Source: Bradyrhizobium sp. G127 (lineage in GTDB: Bacteria; Pseudomonadota; Alphaproteobacteria; Rhizobiales; Xanthobacteraceae). Taken from it: a stretch of DNA of 64,000 nt. The notes beneath the pieces are model-generated. The model had not been told where the DNA came from and searched no databases. It saw nothing but the letters and a program-made list of their open reading frames with translations. The translations under genes and the position numbers were made by a program. Below, piece after piece: positions 8,711 to 18,306 of this stretch (the stretch's first letter is position 1; the number at the start of each line of letters is the position of its first letter). The stretch covers positions 744,001-808,000 of the forward strand of contig NZ_JAKFGN010000001.1 in NCBI RefSeq assembly GCF_021502575.1, read 5' to 3'.

Positions 8711-9499
8711 ATGACGAGCTACGAAGACATCATCTACGAGGAGCGTCCGAAGGGTGTGGCCCGCATCACTATCAACCGGCCTGATAGCTACAATGCCTTT
8801 CGGGGACAGACGGTCGAAGAACTGATTCATGCATTTCAGCGCGCAGGATGGGACAAGTCGATCGGCGTGATCGTGCTAACCGGCGCCGGTGACAAGGCCT
8901 TCTGCACGGGCGGCGATCAGGGCGCGCACGACGGACAGTACGATGGTCGCGGCACCATCGGTCTGCCCATCGACGAATTCCAGAGCGTCATTCGCGACAT
9001 GCCGAAGCCGGTCATTGCCCGGGTCAACGGCTTCGCTATCGGCGGCGGCAATGTGCTTGCAACGATCTGCGATCTGACGATTGCGTCCGACAAGGCGCAG
9101 TTCGGCCAGGTCGGTCCGAAGGTCGGTTCGGTCGATCCCGGTTTCGGTACGGCCTATCTCGCACGCGTGGTCGGCGAGAAGAAGGCCCGCGAGATCTGGT
9201 ACCTCAACCGGCGCTATACGGCCGCTCAGGCAGTCGAAATGGGTCTTGCCAACATCGCCGTGCCCCATGATCAACTCGATGCCGAGGTGGATCGCTGGTG
9301 TGAGGAGTTGCTTGAACGGAGTCCGACGGCTCTCGCACTGGCCAAACGTTCCTTCAACGCCGACACGGAATCGATCCGCGGCATCGCCAGCATGGGCATG
9401 GCGGCGCTCAGCCTCTATTACGATACGGAAGAATCGAAAGAGGGCGGCCGCGCGTTCCGCGAGAAGCGCAAACCGGATTTCCGGAAGTTCGTTCGCTGA
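8711..9499 (+). CDS. badI: 2-ketocyclohexanecarboxyl-CoA hydrolase, BadI-like
   Basis: 262 residues from the ATG at 8711, which sits behind ATGGAGAAGA; an in-frame ATG at 8699 overlaps that ribosome binding site. The protein is a crotonase of the MenB (naphthoate synthase) branch: KAFCTGGDQ, the YDGRG insertion, FAIGGGNVLATICDLTIA, QVGPKVGSVDPGFG and the MenB/BadI tail AFREKRKPDFRKF. BadI cleaves the ring of 2-ketocyclohexane-1-carboxyl-CoA to pimeloyl-CoA, the last dedicated step before beta-oxidation. It is the most diagnostic gene of the cluster and ends 101 bases from the convergent MarR gene. Confidence 0.85.
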   Translation: MTSYEDIIYEERPKGVARITINRPDSYNAFRGQTVEELIHAFQRAGWDKSIGVIVLTGAGDKAFCTGGDQGAHDGQYDGRGTIGLPIDEFQSVIRDMPKPVIARVNGFAIGGGNVLATICDLTIASDKAQFGQVGPKVGSVDPGFGTAYLARVVGEKKAREIWYLNRRYTAAQAVEMGLANIAVPHDQLDAEVDRWCEELLERSPTALALAKRSFNADTESIRGIASMGMAALSLYYDTEESKEGGRAFREKRKPDFRKFVR

Positions 9500-9600
9500 T
9501 CCGACCCAACACGCAACACGGGTCTGGCCGGGCCATGGATGCGCCATCCTCGGCCGGACCATCACCGTCATTCAGGCGTTCGTAGGAGCGGTTGTGCGCT

Positions 9601-10107
9601 CTAGACTTTCGTCAACGCTGTCTTGAGACGATCAAGCAGCCGATACAGCGCGATCTGGTCTTCCTGGCTAAACGTAGTCAGTGCGGCGGTATAAAAGGCT
9701 TCTATTGGTTCCTGCATGCCGGCCCAGATCGATGTACCGGTGCTGGTCAGACGAACACGCCGGCTGCGGCCGTCATCCTTGTCCTTAACGCGCTTGATCC
9801 AGTCGCGTGCTTCAAGTCTGTCGAGAATGATCGTGAGGTTCTGCCGGCTGACGTCGAGAAACTCGATCAGGTCTTTGACGGTCATGCCGTCTTTCTGAAC
9901 CAGAGGTCGTGCAAGCGCGCCCAATACCGCCCATTGCTGTGTCGTGGTTCCGAACGCTTCAACGTAGCGAGTGCCCTGTTTGTGCATCAGATTGGATGCC
10001 TGATAGAGACGAAAGAAAATCCTGTTGGCGACGTCGAACTCGACGCCAGATTTTGCAGGTGCCGCGGCGAGTGCCATCTTTACATCCTCGGGAATCAGCC
10101 ATGGCAT
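9601..10107 (-). CDS. badR: MarR family regulator, BadR-like
   Basis: 168 residues of MarR type: a helical dimerisation region (FFRLYQASNLMHKQGTRY), a winged helix with MTVKDLIEFLDVSRQNLTIILDRLEARDWI, and the DGRSRRVRLT wing. In R. palustris a MarR protein, BadR, controls the cyclohexanecarboxylate genes and responds to a ring thioester; position here suggests the same role. Its start codon lies inside a 38-bp palindrome (10099-10136), a strong hint of autoregulation. The core of that palindrome resembles the three sites between the binding-protein gene and badH. The gene is convergent with badI. Confidence 0.8.
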   Translation of the reverse strand: MPWLIPEDVKMALAAAPAKSGVEFDVANRIFFRLYQASNLMHKQGTRYVEAFGTTTQQWAVLGALARPLVQKDGMTVKDLIEFLDVSRQNLTIILDRLEARDWIKRVKDKDDGRSRRVRLTSTGTSIWAGMQEPIEAFYTAALTTFSQEDQIALYRLLDRLKTALTKV

Positions 10108-10136
10108 AATATCAATACATTGATATTATGCCATGG
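10099..10136. promoter_or_regulatory. 38-bp near-perfect palindrome over the badR start codon
   Basis: Two 18-base arms (left arm CCATGGCATAATATCAAT) are exact reverse complements around a central AC. The badR start codon is at 10107-10105, inside the left arm. By symmetry the right arm also presents ATGCCATGG on the plus strand. The core ATCAA-TACA-TTGAT has the same 5-4-5 layout as the AACAA-TATA-TTGTT sites near 4880. A regulator bound here would block badR initiation, so autorepression is likely. Confidence 0.65.
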
Positions 10137-10149
10137 CTAGTTTTCCAGA

Positions 10150-11352
10150 TCATGCGCCATCGTCGGGATTCTGGCCGAGCCAATCAGCGATGCGCCGCCA
10201 CGTGCCGCCAAGGACCTGAGCACCGAGAAAGAGACTCAAGTGGCCGCAGGGCTCGGTCGCCATTTCAATGAAAGCCTTTGGTGTACTGACCAGCCGCGCG
10301 GTTCCGAAAAGCTGATCGACCGAAACAAGCTCGTCGTTGTCCGCAGCGAGGAGGAATATGGGATTGTTGATTTCGGCAAGGTGGATCCGGCGCCCGAGCG
10401 CCACGAAGCTGCCTTCGGCGATCTGGTTCTCCTTGAAGAGCCCGCGGCAGACCTGCAGGTAAAACACTCCCGGTAAATCAACCGTACAGGCGTTCCATTG
10501 CCGAAAGCGCTCATGAAGCGCATCCAGCCGGACGGGGTCGATGTTGGCGGGAATCTGCAGCACATGATCGGCGCCATATGCATCGAGCGCCGGCCCCAAC
10601 AGTTCGAGCATGCGATGCCCCAGCACGACGCCATCGCCAAGACCTACCAGCTCTTCGAATGCGCCGAGCGGAACACTGGCGGCCAGTCGTGACAGTGGAG
10701 ATTCTCCAGCGCGAATATCGACAGGGGCTCCAACCAGGACCAGCTTGCGAACTTTTTCGGGAAACCGTGCGGCATAGACCAATGCGAGCCAGCCGCCTTG
10801 GCATAATCCGACAAGGTCAACGGGCTGATCAAGCCCATCCACGGCGACGTTGAGATCGGCGAGATAGCTGTCGATGGAAAAATAGCGCATCTCGGCCGTG
10901 GCTGAACGCCAGTCGGTGACGAAGACGCGGGACAGGCCGCCAAGCTGGAGAGCTTCGACCACGCTATGACCAGATGCAAAATCTGCGACGGTCGACCCAT
11001 GCAAGGCATACGGCGCACATATCAGAGTCGGCTGCCCTTGCGCATGCGTCGAAAAATCCCGCAGCCGCATCGAAGGAAGCTCCAGAACGATCGAGTTCGA
11101 GGTCGTCCACACCAACGTGGAGACGTCCATATCGTCGCCAGATTTTATTGAGAGGGCCGCTGCGGCATTTTTGAAAAAGTGAGCGCTGGCCTGGTTCACC
11201 GATGCCGCTGCCAACAATGGCCACAAAAGCAAATTCGAAAACGGTGACGATGCTTCGGGTCGAATTGCCTGACGCTGAGCCGGCGCATTGCCTGAAGCGC
11301 TCTCCGGCGGGTTCACGGGTTTCGTCGTCTGATGTTCTGTTGTCATGATCAA
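10150..11352 (-). CDS. PhaC-like alpha/beta hydrolase with cysteine nucleophile
   Basis: 400 residues. The C-terminal three quarters is an alpha/beta-hydrolase fold with a GLCQGGW nucleophile elbow, in which Cys replaces the usual Ser. A candidate acid lies in LLAADNDELVS and a candidate His in EPCGHLSLF. The Cys-Asp-His triad with G-x-C-x-G-G is the hallmark of polyhydroxyalkanoate synthases and close relatives. It is shorter than class I PhaC (about 590) and lacks their long N-terminal domain, so it may be a PHA synthase-like enzyme or thioesterase/depolymerase relative. Start ATG 11352 or 11346. A 13-bp palindrome (GATCAA-A-TTGATC) overlaps the start region. Confidence 0.6.
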   Translation of the reverse strand: MIMTTEHQTTKPVNPPESASGNAPAQRQAIRPEASSPFSNLLLWPLLAAASVNQASAHFFKNAAAALSIKSGDDMDVSTLVWTTSNSIVLELPSMRLRDFSTHAQGQPTLICAPYALHGSTVADFASGHSVVEALQLGGLSRVFVTDWRSATAEMRYFSIDSYLADLNVAVDGLDQPVDLVGLCQGGWLALVYAARFPEKVRKLVLVGAPVDIRAGESPLSRLAASVPLGAFEELVGLGDGVVLGHRMLELLGPALDAYGADHVLQIPANIDPVRLDALHERFRQWNACTVDLPGVFYLQVCRGLFKENQIAEGSFVALGRRIHLAEINNPIFLLAADNDELVSVDQLFGTARLVSTPKAFIEMATEPCGHLSLFLGAQVLGGTWRRIADWLGQNPDDGA

Positions 11353-11771
11353 TTTGATCCAGGTGGCGCGAAGATCCGACTGACGGGATCGCTTGAGCGA
11401 TCTTGACGAAATGCGTCGACGACAACCGTTTGTGCGACGCGCAGCAGGTGCGGAAAGGCTATGCCGTTGTGTACATGGCCACGCGGCCTGTCATGCTACG
11501 CCGCCTGATCGCGCGTGTCATGACTTTGCTCACCTCGCGTAACCGCCGCACTGAACCTGCGATGGTCGCGGCAGGACATGCTTGCTGCGCACATGCAGCC
11601 CGTTCCAAACCGGGCAATATGCATGACGCGTCACGTGGGTCATTGTCGTAATTCTTTAGGACCCGGTTGGTCCAGTCTTGCTGACATAGATCAACATGAG
11701 TTCGAGGGGCCCGAATAAAATTTTTGCAATGCAAAATCCTGAACAGACGATGGACGGCGCGAGGTTTGTTG
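11353..11771. other. Divergent promoter region between the PhaC-like gene and the exporter operon
   Basis: 419 bases without a supported gene. It should hold the promoters of both divergent genes. The one recognisable element is the FixK/FNR-like site at 11681-11694. Confidence 0.5.
11681..11694. promoter_or_regulatory. FixK/FNR-like box, one mismatch
   Basis: CTGACATAGATCAA matches TTGA-N6-TCAA except for the first base. It lies 77 bases before the ATG at 11772, the same distance as the perfect box before ompW. If active it would place the exporter operon under low-oxygen control. Confidence 0.35.
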
Positions 11772-12842
11772 ATGTGGACGGTTGGAAAGCCATGGCTCGT
11801 TGCTATCCTCGTCGCGGCCGTTGCCGGAGGCGGCTATTTCGCGTGGCAGAAAATCGGGAAGAACAATCTTCCTGAAGGGATCGCCAGCGGGAACGGTCGC
11901 ATCGAAGCGATCGAAATCGATATTTCAACCAAGATACCGGCGCGGGTCCGGGAGATATTGGCCAATGAGGGCGAGTTCGTCACAGCGGGCCAGGTGCTTG
12001 CGCTCATGGACACTGAGCAACTGGAGGCCCAGCGCCGCCAGGCCGAGGCGCAGCGCGATCGCGCGACGATCGGTATCGATACGGCCAAGAGCGTCGTAAC
12101 CCAGCGAGAGGCCGAAAGAACCGCGGCGGTCGCCGTCATCGCGCAGCGCGAAGCACAACTCGACGCGCTGGACAGAAAGCTCGTACGGTCAGAGCAACTG
12201 ATAAAGACCAGTGCCGTTTCCCAGCAGATTCTCGACGATGATCGGGCCAACGTGCAGGGGGCAAAGGCCGCCGTCGCGGCGGCCCAGGCTCAACTCGCTG
12301 CGTCGGAAGCTGCGATCAGCGCCGCCAAGGCTCAGGTCATCGATGCTGGTGCAGCCGTGGCTGCCGCCAAGGCCGCTATTGAAAGTATCACTGCTGACAT
12401 TAACGACAGCACGCTGAAATCGCCGCGCGACGGTCGCGTGCAGTATCGCGTGGCGCAACCCGGCGAGGTGCTGTCCGCCGGCGGGCGGGTTCTCAATCTC
12501 GTCGATCTTGGCGACGTCTACATGACTTTCTTCCTGCCGACCGCGCAGGCCGGGCGCGTGGCGATCGGGACCGAGGTTCGTCTTGTGCTCGACGCTGCGC
12601 CTCAATTCGTGATCCCCGCGAAAGCGAGTTTCGTCGCCGACGTCGCGCAGTTTACGCCCAAGACGGTCGAAACCCAGGAAGAACGCCTGAAGCTGATGTT
12701 CCGGATCAAGGCGAAGATCGCGCCGGAACTCCTCCGGAAATACATCCGACAGGTCAAGACGGGACTTCCCGGCATGGCTTATGTCAAACTCGACCCGAAA
12801 GCGGAATGGCCGGCGAATCTCAACGGAACGCTGGCGCAATGA
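11772..12842 (+). CDS. yhiI: HlyD-family membrane fusion protein of an RbbA-type ABC exporter (YhiI-like)
   Basis: 356 residues from the ATG at 11772 (GCGAGG upstream; an earlier TTG at 11724 has no ribosome binding site). One N-terminal membrane anchor ([19 protein letters not shown]) is followed by the split biotinyl-lipoyl domain ([24 protein letters not shown] ... [18 protein letters not shown]) around a long Ala/Gln-rich coiled coil, about residues 85-200. It would bridge the inner-membrane ABC exporter to an outer-membrane channel. The next gene starts inside its stop codon (ATGA), so the two are translationally coupled. No TolC-like gene is near. Confidence 0.85.
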   Translation: MWTVGKPWLVAILVAAVAGGGYFAWQKIGKNNLPEGIASGNGRIEAIEIDISTKIPARVREILANEGEFVTAGQVLALMDTEQLEAQRRQAEAQRDRATIGIDTAKSVVTQREAERTAAVAVIAQREAQLDALDRKLVRSEQLIKTSAVSQQILDDDRANVQGAKAAVAAAQAQLAASEAAISAAKAQVIDAGAAVAAAKAAIESITADINDSTLKSPRDGRVQYRVAQPGEVLSAGGRVLNLVDLGDVYMTFFLPTAQAGRVAIGTEVRLVLDAAPQFVIPAKASFVADVAQFTPKTVETQEERLKLMFRIKAKIAPELLRKYIRQVKTGLPGMAYVKLDPKAEWPANLNGTLAQ

Positions 12843-15625
12843 ACGATGGGCTGACCAGCGATCAGCCTTCAGCCGCGGCGTTCGTTGTGCGGGTGGAAGG
12901 GGTCGGACTGTCGTATGGCAAGACCCGCGCGCTGGAGGCCGTCACGCTCGATGTGCCGGCGGGTCGTATGGTCGGGGTGATCGGGCCGGATGGTGTCGGC
13001 AAATCCACTTTGCTGTCCCTGATCGCTGGCGCGCATGTCATTCGGGAAGGCCGGATCGATGTTCTCGGCGGCAACATGGCCGATAGCCGGCACAGAAGCC
13101 TGACTTGTCCGCGGATCGCCTACATGCCGCAGGGCCTGGGCAAGAATCTCTACCCGACACTTTCCGTTCGCGAGAATGTCGATTTCTTCGGACGTCTGTT
13201 CGGTCATGACAAGCGCGAACGCGAACGCCGAATTGATGAGCTTCTGCAAAGCACGGGCCTTGCTCCGTTCGCGGACCGGCCCGCCGGCAAACTTTCCGGC
13301 GGCATGAAGCAGAAGCTCGGCCTCTGCTGCGCCCTGATCCACGATCCCGATCTTCTGATCCTCGACGAGCCGACAACCGGCGTCGATCCGTTGTCGCGCC
13401 GCCAGTTCTGGGACCTGATCGACAGTATCCGCCGCAACCGCGTGGGCATGAGCGTCATTGTGGCCACCGCCTACATGGAGGAGGCGATCCGCTTCGACTG
13501 GCTGATTGCGATGGATGCCGGCCGGGTCCTCGCTGCCGGGGCGCCTGCGGATCTTCTGCGGCAGACAGGCGCGGCCACGCTGGATGCGGCGTTCATCGCG
13601 CTGCTTCCGGAAAAAGAACGCCAGGGATATTCGCAAGTGGTCATTCCGCCCCGGCCTGCGAGTCTCGATGGCGATGCCGCCATTGAGGCTGAACATCTGA
13701 CGATGCGCTTCGATGATTTTGTGGCGGTTGACGATGTCAGCTTTCGAATCGAACGCGGCGAGATCTTCGGATTTCTCGGCTCGAATGGCTGCGGCAAGAC
13801 CACGACCATGAAGATGCTGACGGGGCTTCTGCCGGCCAGCGAAGGCAAGGCGAAGCTGTTCGGACACGACGTCGATCCGAATGACATGGCTGTCCGGCGC
13901 CGCGTTGGCTACATGTCGCAATCTTTCTCCCTCTACACCGAGCTGACCGTGCGGCAGAATCTCGATCTGCACGCGCGTTTGTTCGGCCTCGCGCTGCAGA
14001 CCATCTCCGGCCGGATCGCGCAAATGGCGGAACGCTTCGATCTTGCCGGGGTCATGGGCGAATTGCCCGAGGCATTACCGCTCGGCATCCGCCAGCGCCT
14101 GTCGCTCGCGGTGGCCATGATCCACGCGCCCGACGTTCTGATCCTTGACGAGCCGACATCCGGCGTCGACCCGGTCGCCCGCGACGGCTTCTGGCGGATT
14201 TTGTCGGATCTGTCCCGCAACGACAATGTGACGATCTTCGTCTCCACCCATTTCATGAACGAAGCGGAGCGCTGCGACCGCATCTCGCTGATGCATGCCG
14301 GCAAGGTGCTGGTCAGCGACACGCCAGCCGCGATCGTCGCGCGCCGCTCCGCCGCCAGCCTCGAGGAAGCGTTCATCGACTATCTGCAGCACGCGATCAG
14401 TGCCGCCGGAAACCCGCCGGCACCGGACACAATGGCCGCGGCCGCATCGGCGCCCGTGGAAGCGCGGGACGGCGGCAGCGCCCGGCGCGCGCGGCGCTGG
14501 TTCGACCCGCGGCGGATGTTCGCCTACACGCAGCGCGAATCGCTTGAACTGCGCCGCGATCCGATCCGCGCCACCCTCGCCACCATCGGCAGCGTTCTTC
14601 TGCTGTTTGTGATGGGCTACGGCATCAGCATGGACCTTGAGAACCTGTCCTTTGCCGTTCTCGACCGCGACGACACCACCATCAGCCGTGACTATGCCCT
14701 GCAGATCTCCGGTTCGCGTTACTTTAGCGAGAAGGCTCCGATCACCGATTACGCCGATCTCGACGAACGCATGCGCAACGGCGAACTGAGCCTGGCAATC
14801 GAGATTCCGCCGGGCTTCGGCCGCGACGTTGCGCGCGGCCACGCCGTCCAGATTGGCGCCTGGATCGACGGCGCCATGCCGTCGCGGGCGGAGACCGCGC
14901 GCGGCTATGTGCAGGCGATGCATGCGAGCTGGCTCTCGCAGAAGGCGCGCGAACTCTACGGTACCGCCGCAACCGCCGGCTCATTCCGGCTTGAGGTCCG
15001 CTACCGTTACAACCCCGACGTCAAGAGTCTGGTTGCCATGACGCCGGGCGTGATTCCGCTCCTGCTCATGATGATCCCTTCGATGCTGGCGGCGCTCAGC
15101 GTTGTCCGCGAAAAGGAACTCGGTTCGATCGTCAATTTCTACGTTACGCCGGTGACACGGCTGGAATTCCTGGTCGGCAAACAGATTCCCTATGTGGTGC
15201 TGGCGATGCTGAATTTCATTCTGCTGACGGCATTTGCGATCCTCGTCTTCCGCGTTCCGTTCACCGGCAGCGCCGTCGCATACACCTGCGGTGCTTTCCT
15301 CTATGTGACGGTCGCGACCGCGATGGGGCTTCTCATCTCAACCTTCATGAAGAGCCAGATCGCCGCCATCTTTGGAACGTCGCTCATCACGCTGATACCC
15401 GCCATGCAGTTTTCGGGCCTGATCGATCCGGTGTCGTCGCTCCAGGGCGCCGGTGCCCTGATCGGGCGCATCTATCCGACAACTTATTTTGTTACCATTT
15501 CTCGTGGCGCGTTTTCCAAGGCACTCGACTTCCGCGATCTGGCGGGAGATTTCCTGCCACTGCTCCTTGCCCTTCCGGTGCTGCTCGGCCTCGGCGCGTT
15601 ACTCCTCAAAAAACAGGCGAGCTAG
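12839..15625 (+). CDS. rbbA: ABC exporter with two ATPase domains fused to a permease (RbbA/YhiH-like)
   Basis: 928 residues. Two nucleotide-binding domains precede an ABC-2 type membrane domain. Domain 1 has [17 protein letters not shown] and [13 protein letters not shown]. Domain 2 has GSNGCGKTT and [12 protein letters not shown], but its signature reads LPLGIRQR, so it is degenerate. The permease half (from about residue 560) has hydrophobic segments such as [12 protein letters not shown]. The arrangement equals E. coli RbbA, described as ribosome-associated ATPase but lying between a HlyD protein and the permease YhhJ as here. ATG 12839 overlaps the yhiI stop. The exported substrate is unknown. 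Confidence 0.85.
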   Translation: MNDGLTSDQPSAAAFVVRVEGVGLSYGKTRALEAVTLDVPAGRMVGVIGPDGVGKSTLLSLIAGAHVIREGRIDVLGGNMADSRHRSLTCPRIAYMPQGLGKNLYPTLSVRENVDFFGRLFGHDKRERERRIDELLQSTGLAPFADRPAGKLSGGMKQKLGLCCALIHDPDLLILDEPTTGVDPLSRRQFWDLIDSIRRNRVGMSVIVATAYMEEAIRFDWLIAMDAGRVLAAGAPADLLRQTGAATLDAAFIALLPEKERQGYSQVVIPPRPASLDGDAAIEAEHLTMRFDDFVAVDDVSFRIERGEIFGFLGSNGCGKTTTMKMLTGLLPASEGKAKLFGHDVDPNDMAVRRRVGYMSQSFSLYTELTVRQNLDLHARLFGLALQTISGRIAQMAERFDLAGVMGELPEALPLGIRQRLSLAVAMIHAPDVLILDEPTSGVDPVARDGFWRILSDLSRNDNVTIFVSTHFMNEAERCDRISLMHAGKVLVSDTPAAIVARRSAASLEEAFIDYLQHAISAAGNPPAPDTMAAAASAPVEARDGGSARRARRWFDPRRMFAYTQRESLELRRDPIRATLATIGSVLLLFVMGYGISMDLENLSFAVLDRDDTTISRDYALQISGSRYFSEKAPITDYADLDERMRNGELSLAIEIPPGFGRDVARGHAVQIGAWIDGAMPSRAETARGYVQAMHASWLSQKARELYGTAATAGSFRLEVRYRYNPDVKSLVAMTPGVIPLLLMMIPSMLAALSVVREKELGSIVNFYVTPVTRLEFLVGKQIPYVVLAMLNFILLTAFAILVFRVPFTGSAVAYTCGAFLYVTVATAMGLLISTFMKSQIAAIFGTSLITLIPAMQFSGLIDPVSSLQGAGALIGRIYPTTYFVTISRGAFSKALDFRDLAGDFLPLLLALPVLLGLGALLLKKQAS

Positions 15626-15627
15626 CC

Positions 15628-16740
15628 ATGCGCGTCGCCAATATCGTCCAGCTCGGCATCAAGGAATTGCGCGGCCTCGCCCGCGATCCGATGCTGCTTG
15701 TGCTGATTGTCTACGCCTTCACGATCTCGATCTATACCGGGTCGAAAGCGATGCCCGAGACGCTCAACATGGCGGCCATCGCGGTGGTCGACGAGGACCA
15801 GTCGCCGGTATCCTCGCGCATCATCGCGGCGTTCAATCCGCCCTATTTCTCGATCCCCCGCCTGATCACCCAGCGCGAGATGGACAGCCGCATGGATGCC
15901 GGACTCGACACCTTCGCGCTCGATATCCCCCCGAACTTCCAGCGCGATCTGCTGGCGGGCAAGTCGCCGGCGATTCAGCTCAACATCGACGCCACCCGCA
16001 TGTCTCAAGCGTTCACCGGCGGCGGCTATATCCAGTCCATCGTCAGCGGCGAGATCGACGAGTTTCTCAGCCGTCACCGCAGTACAGCCGCAGTGCCGGT
16101 CGACCTGGCCTTGCGCGCGCGCTTCAATCCCGAGCTCAACAAGGGCTGGTTCGGTGCCATTCATGAAGTCATCGATGCCATCACCATGTTGTCGATCATC
16201 CTGACCGGCGCGGCGTTGATCCGCGAACGCGAGCACGGGACGATTGAGCATCTCCTTGTCATGCCGGTCACCCCGTTTGAACTCATGGCGAGCAAAATCT
16301 GGTCGATGGGTCTGGTCGTACTCGTTGCTTCCAGTGTGTCGCTCATATTCGTGGTCGAGGGATTGCTGTCGGTTCCCATACAGGGGTCGATGGCGCTGTT
16401 CCTGTTCGGCGCGGCCCTGCATTTGTTCGCGACGACCTGCATGGGCATTTTTCTGGCGACGATGGCCGGCACCATGCCGCAGTTTGGGCTGCTGCTGATG
16501 CTCTTTCTGATGCCGCTTCAGGTGTTGTCGGGAGGCATGACTCCGCGCGAGAGCATGCCGGATGTGATTCAGTACATCATGCTCGCTGCGCCAAATACGC
16601 ACTTCGTCATTCTGGCGCAGTCAATCCTGTTCCGCGGCGCCGGACTTGATCTGGTGTGGCCGCAGTTCGCAGCCCTTTTGGGCATAGGAGCGATTCTGTT
16701 TGTCTTTTCCCTGCGTCGTTTCAGACAATTTCTGAGATAA
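15628..16740 (+). CDS. yhhJ: ABC-2 type permease (YhhJ-like)
   Basis: 370 residues, starting 2 bases after the rbbA stop. One N-terminal membrane segment (MLLVLIVYAFTISIYTG) is followed by a large periplasmic region (about residues 45-180) and five C-terminal helices, the ABC2_membrane_3 layout. The segment IREREHGTIEHLLVMPVTPFELMASKIW is highly typical. It should pair with the RbbA-like protein's own permease half to form the channel of the tripartite exporter. Its size matches E. coli YhhJ (about 375). Confidence 0.85.
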   Translation: MRVANIVQLGIKELRGLARDPMLLVLIVYAFTISIYTGSKAMPETLNMAAIAVVDEDQSPVSSRIIAAFNPPYFSIPRLITQREMDSRMDAGLDTFALDIPPNFQRDLLAGKSPAIQLNIDATRMSQAFTGGGYIQSIVSGEIDEFLSRHRSTAAVPVDLALRARFNPELNKGWFGAIHEVIDAITMLSIILTGAALIREREHGTIEHLLVMPVTPFELMASKIWSMGLVVLVASSVSLIFVVEGLLSVPIQGSMALFLFGAALHLFATTCMGIFLATMAGTMPQFGLLLMLFLMPLQVLSGGMTPRESMPDVIQYIMLAAPNTHFVILAQSILFRGAGLDLVWPQFAALLGIGAILFVFSLRRFRQFLR

Positions 16741-16917
16741 TCCGCGAGACCAACGCTATTCTTTCAGAATATCTCGCTGGTCAACGCACCCGAGCCGGTC
16801 AGGGAATCTCGCGAACATCACAAGAAGAAGACGAAGACAAAATAGCCCGGCTCAGCGCGCTCGCAACGCGCCTTGTCTCTGAAGACACGACGCCGATTCA
16901 GACAGGGAGATGACACA

Positions 16918-17994
16918 ATGGTGGAATCAAGTCGATCAATCCATGCGCGAATGGTCCAGAGCACTGGCCGGACCATCGACCGAAAAGCCGATTCTTGCTT
17001 GCGGGGCACGGCCATGAGCGTGACGCGACGAACCCTTCTGGGCACCGCCGCTGCCGGGCTTGTCCCGGCCTCCGGCTATCGGGCTTTCGCGCAGGACAAA
17101 TGGCCTTCGCGGCTTGTGCGGCTTATTTCTCCTTACGGAGCCGGCGGCGCCAACGACATTTCGCTACGAATTCTGGCCGAGCAATTGGAACGGAGCCTGG
17201 GCCAGCAGGTCATTGTCGAAAACAAGCCCGGTGCCGGTACGCGCATCGCCAACGAACTCGTCGCCCATGCTGCGCCGGACGGATACACGTTCCTTTACGC
17301 GGCAGCGCCCTATGCAACGGCGGAAGCGTTGTTCGGCAAGCTGAACTACGATCCGCGCAAGGATCTGCAGCCGGTGGCGATGGCTGTCGTGGCTCCGATC
17401 TTTCTGATCATCAGCGCAGAAGCGCCGTTCAAAACCTTGCCGGAGATGATTGCCTACGGAAAGTCGCGGCCGGACGGCCTGACCTTTGCGTCGCCGGGTC
17501 CCGGTTCGCAGCCGCATCTGGCGGCCGAATTACTGTTCCGGGACGCCGGGGTCAAAGGGCTGAATGTCCCGTTCCGTGGTGACGCCATGGCTTATACCGA
17601 ATTGCTGGCCGGACGCGTTGACGGCACGCTCACCGCGATCAGCACGGCGCTGCCCTATGTCCAGAGCGGCAAGTTCCGGGTGCTGGGCGTGGCTTCGGCC
17701 GAACGCAGTCTTATCTATCCGGAGGCTCCGACCTTGCGCGAGCAGGGCTTCCCGAACGTGGTTGCTGCCGGCTGGTATGGCTTCATGGCGCAGGGGGCGA
17801 CCCCGCAATCGATCGTCGATCGCCTGCAGGACGAGGTCAATCGCGCGCTGACCAATCCCGAGGTAAAACAAAAGCTGTTTGTCCAGGGGTTGGAGGTGCG
17901 CAGTGGTCGCGCCGCCGAATTCGGAAAATTCATCGATGACGAAACGCGCAAGTGGAGTGCGCTGATCCGCGAAGCAGGTCTCAAAGGTGAATAG
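16918..17994 (+). CDS. Tripartite tricarboxylate transporter (TTT/Bug) substrate-binding protein
   Basis: 358 residues from ATG 16918 (GGGAG 8 bases upstream), or 326 from ATG 17014. The shorter form begins MSVTRRTLLGTAAAG, which looks like a Tat signal and gives the usual family length, but has a weaker ribosome site. The mature part shows family landmarks: VRLISPYGAGGANDISLR, VENKPGAGTRIANE, PDGYTFLY and GKSRPDGLTFASPGPGSQPHLAAELL. Bug proteins bind carboxylates in the periplasm. No TctA/TctB permease genes are adjacent, so it is an orphan receptor, as is common in these genomes. Confidence 0.85.
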   Translation: MVESSRSIHARMVQSTGRTIDRKADSCLRGTAMSVTRRTLLGTAAAGLVPASGYRAFAQDKWPSRLVRLISPYGAGGANDISLRILAEQLERSLGQQVIVENKPGAGTRIANELVAHAAPDGYTFLYAAAPYATAEALFGKLNYDPRKDLQPVAMAVVAPIFLIISAEAPFKTLPEMIAYGKSRPDGLTFASPGPGSQPHLAAELLFRDAGVKGLNVPFRGDAMAYTELLAGRVDGTLTAISTALPYVQSGKFRVLGVASAERSLIYPEAPTLREQGFPNVVAAGWYGFMAQGATPQSIVDRLQDEVNRALTNPEVKQKLFVQGLEVRSGRAAEFGKFIDDETRKWSALIREAGLKGE

Positions 17995-18045
17995 TCTCGT
18001 GCTTCGTTGGCTGGGGCGATCTGATCGGATGTCTGCGATTAGTTC

Positions 18046-18061
18046 GCGCCCGGCCGGGCGC
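18046..18061. repeat. 16-bp perfect GC palindrome between convergent genes
   Basis: GCGCCCGGCCGGGCGC lies between the TTT binding-protein gene and the convergent tRNA-Thr. It could act as a terminator stem in either direction, but lacks a T run. Confidence 0.3.
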
Positions 18062-18097
18062 TGAATAAGTTAAAATTCAACGGTTTAGAGGAAGGGC

Positions 18098-18172
18098 TGG
18101 TGCTGCCAGACAGGATTGAACTGTCGACCTCTCCATTACCAATGGAGTGCTCTACCACTGAGCTACGGCAGC
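18098..18172 (-). tRNA. tRNA-Thr (anticodon GGT)
   Basis: Read on the minus strand the sequence folds as a cloverleaf: acceptor GCTGCCG paired with TGGCAGC, D arm GCTCAGTGGTAGAGC, anticodon stem ACTCCAT/ATGGAGA with the loop centred on GGT, T arm with GTTCAATCC, and an encoded CCA (18100-18098). GGT reads ACC threonine codons. Confidence 0.95.
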
Positions 18173-18306
18173 GAACGCCAGACGAGAAAAAGCCAAGAAC
18201 GTACCGTGTACGTGAATCAGCTAAAAGCCTCTTAAGGGCGCGCGTTCCTTTGCCATAAGGCCATGGGCGGCGCAAGCACGGAGCGGCGCTGTTTGGGCGG
18301 AACAGA

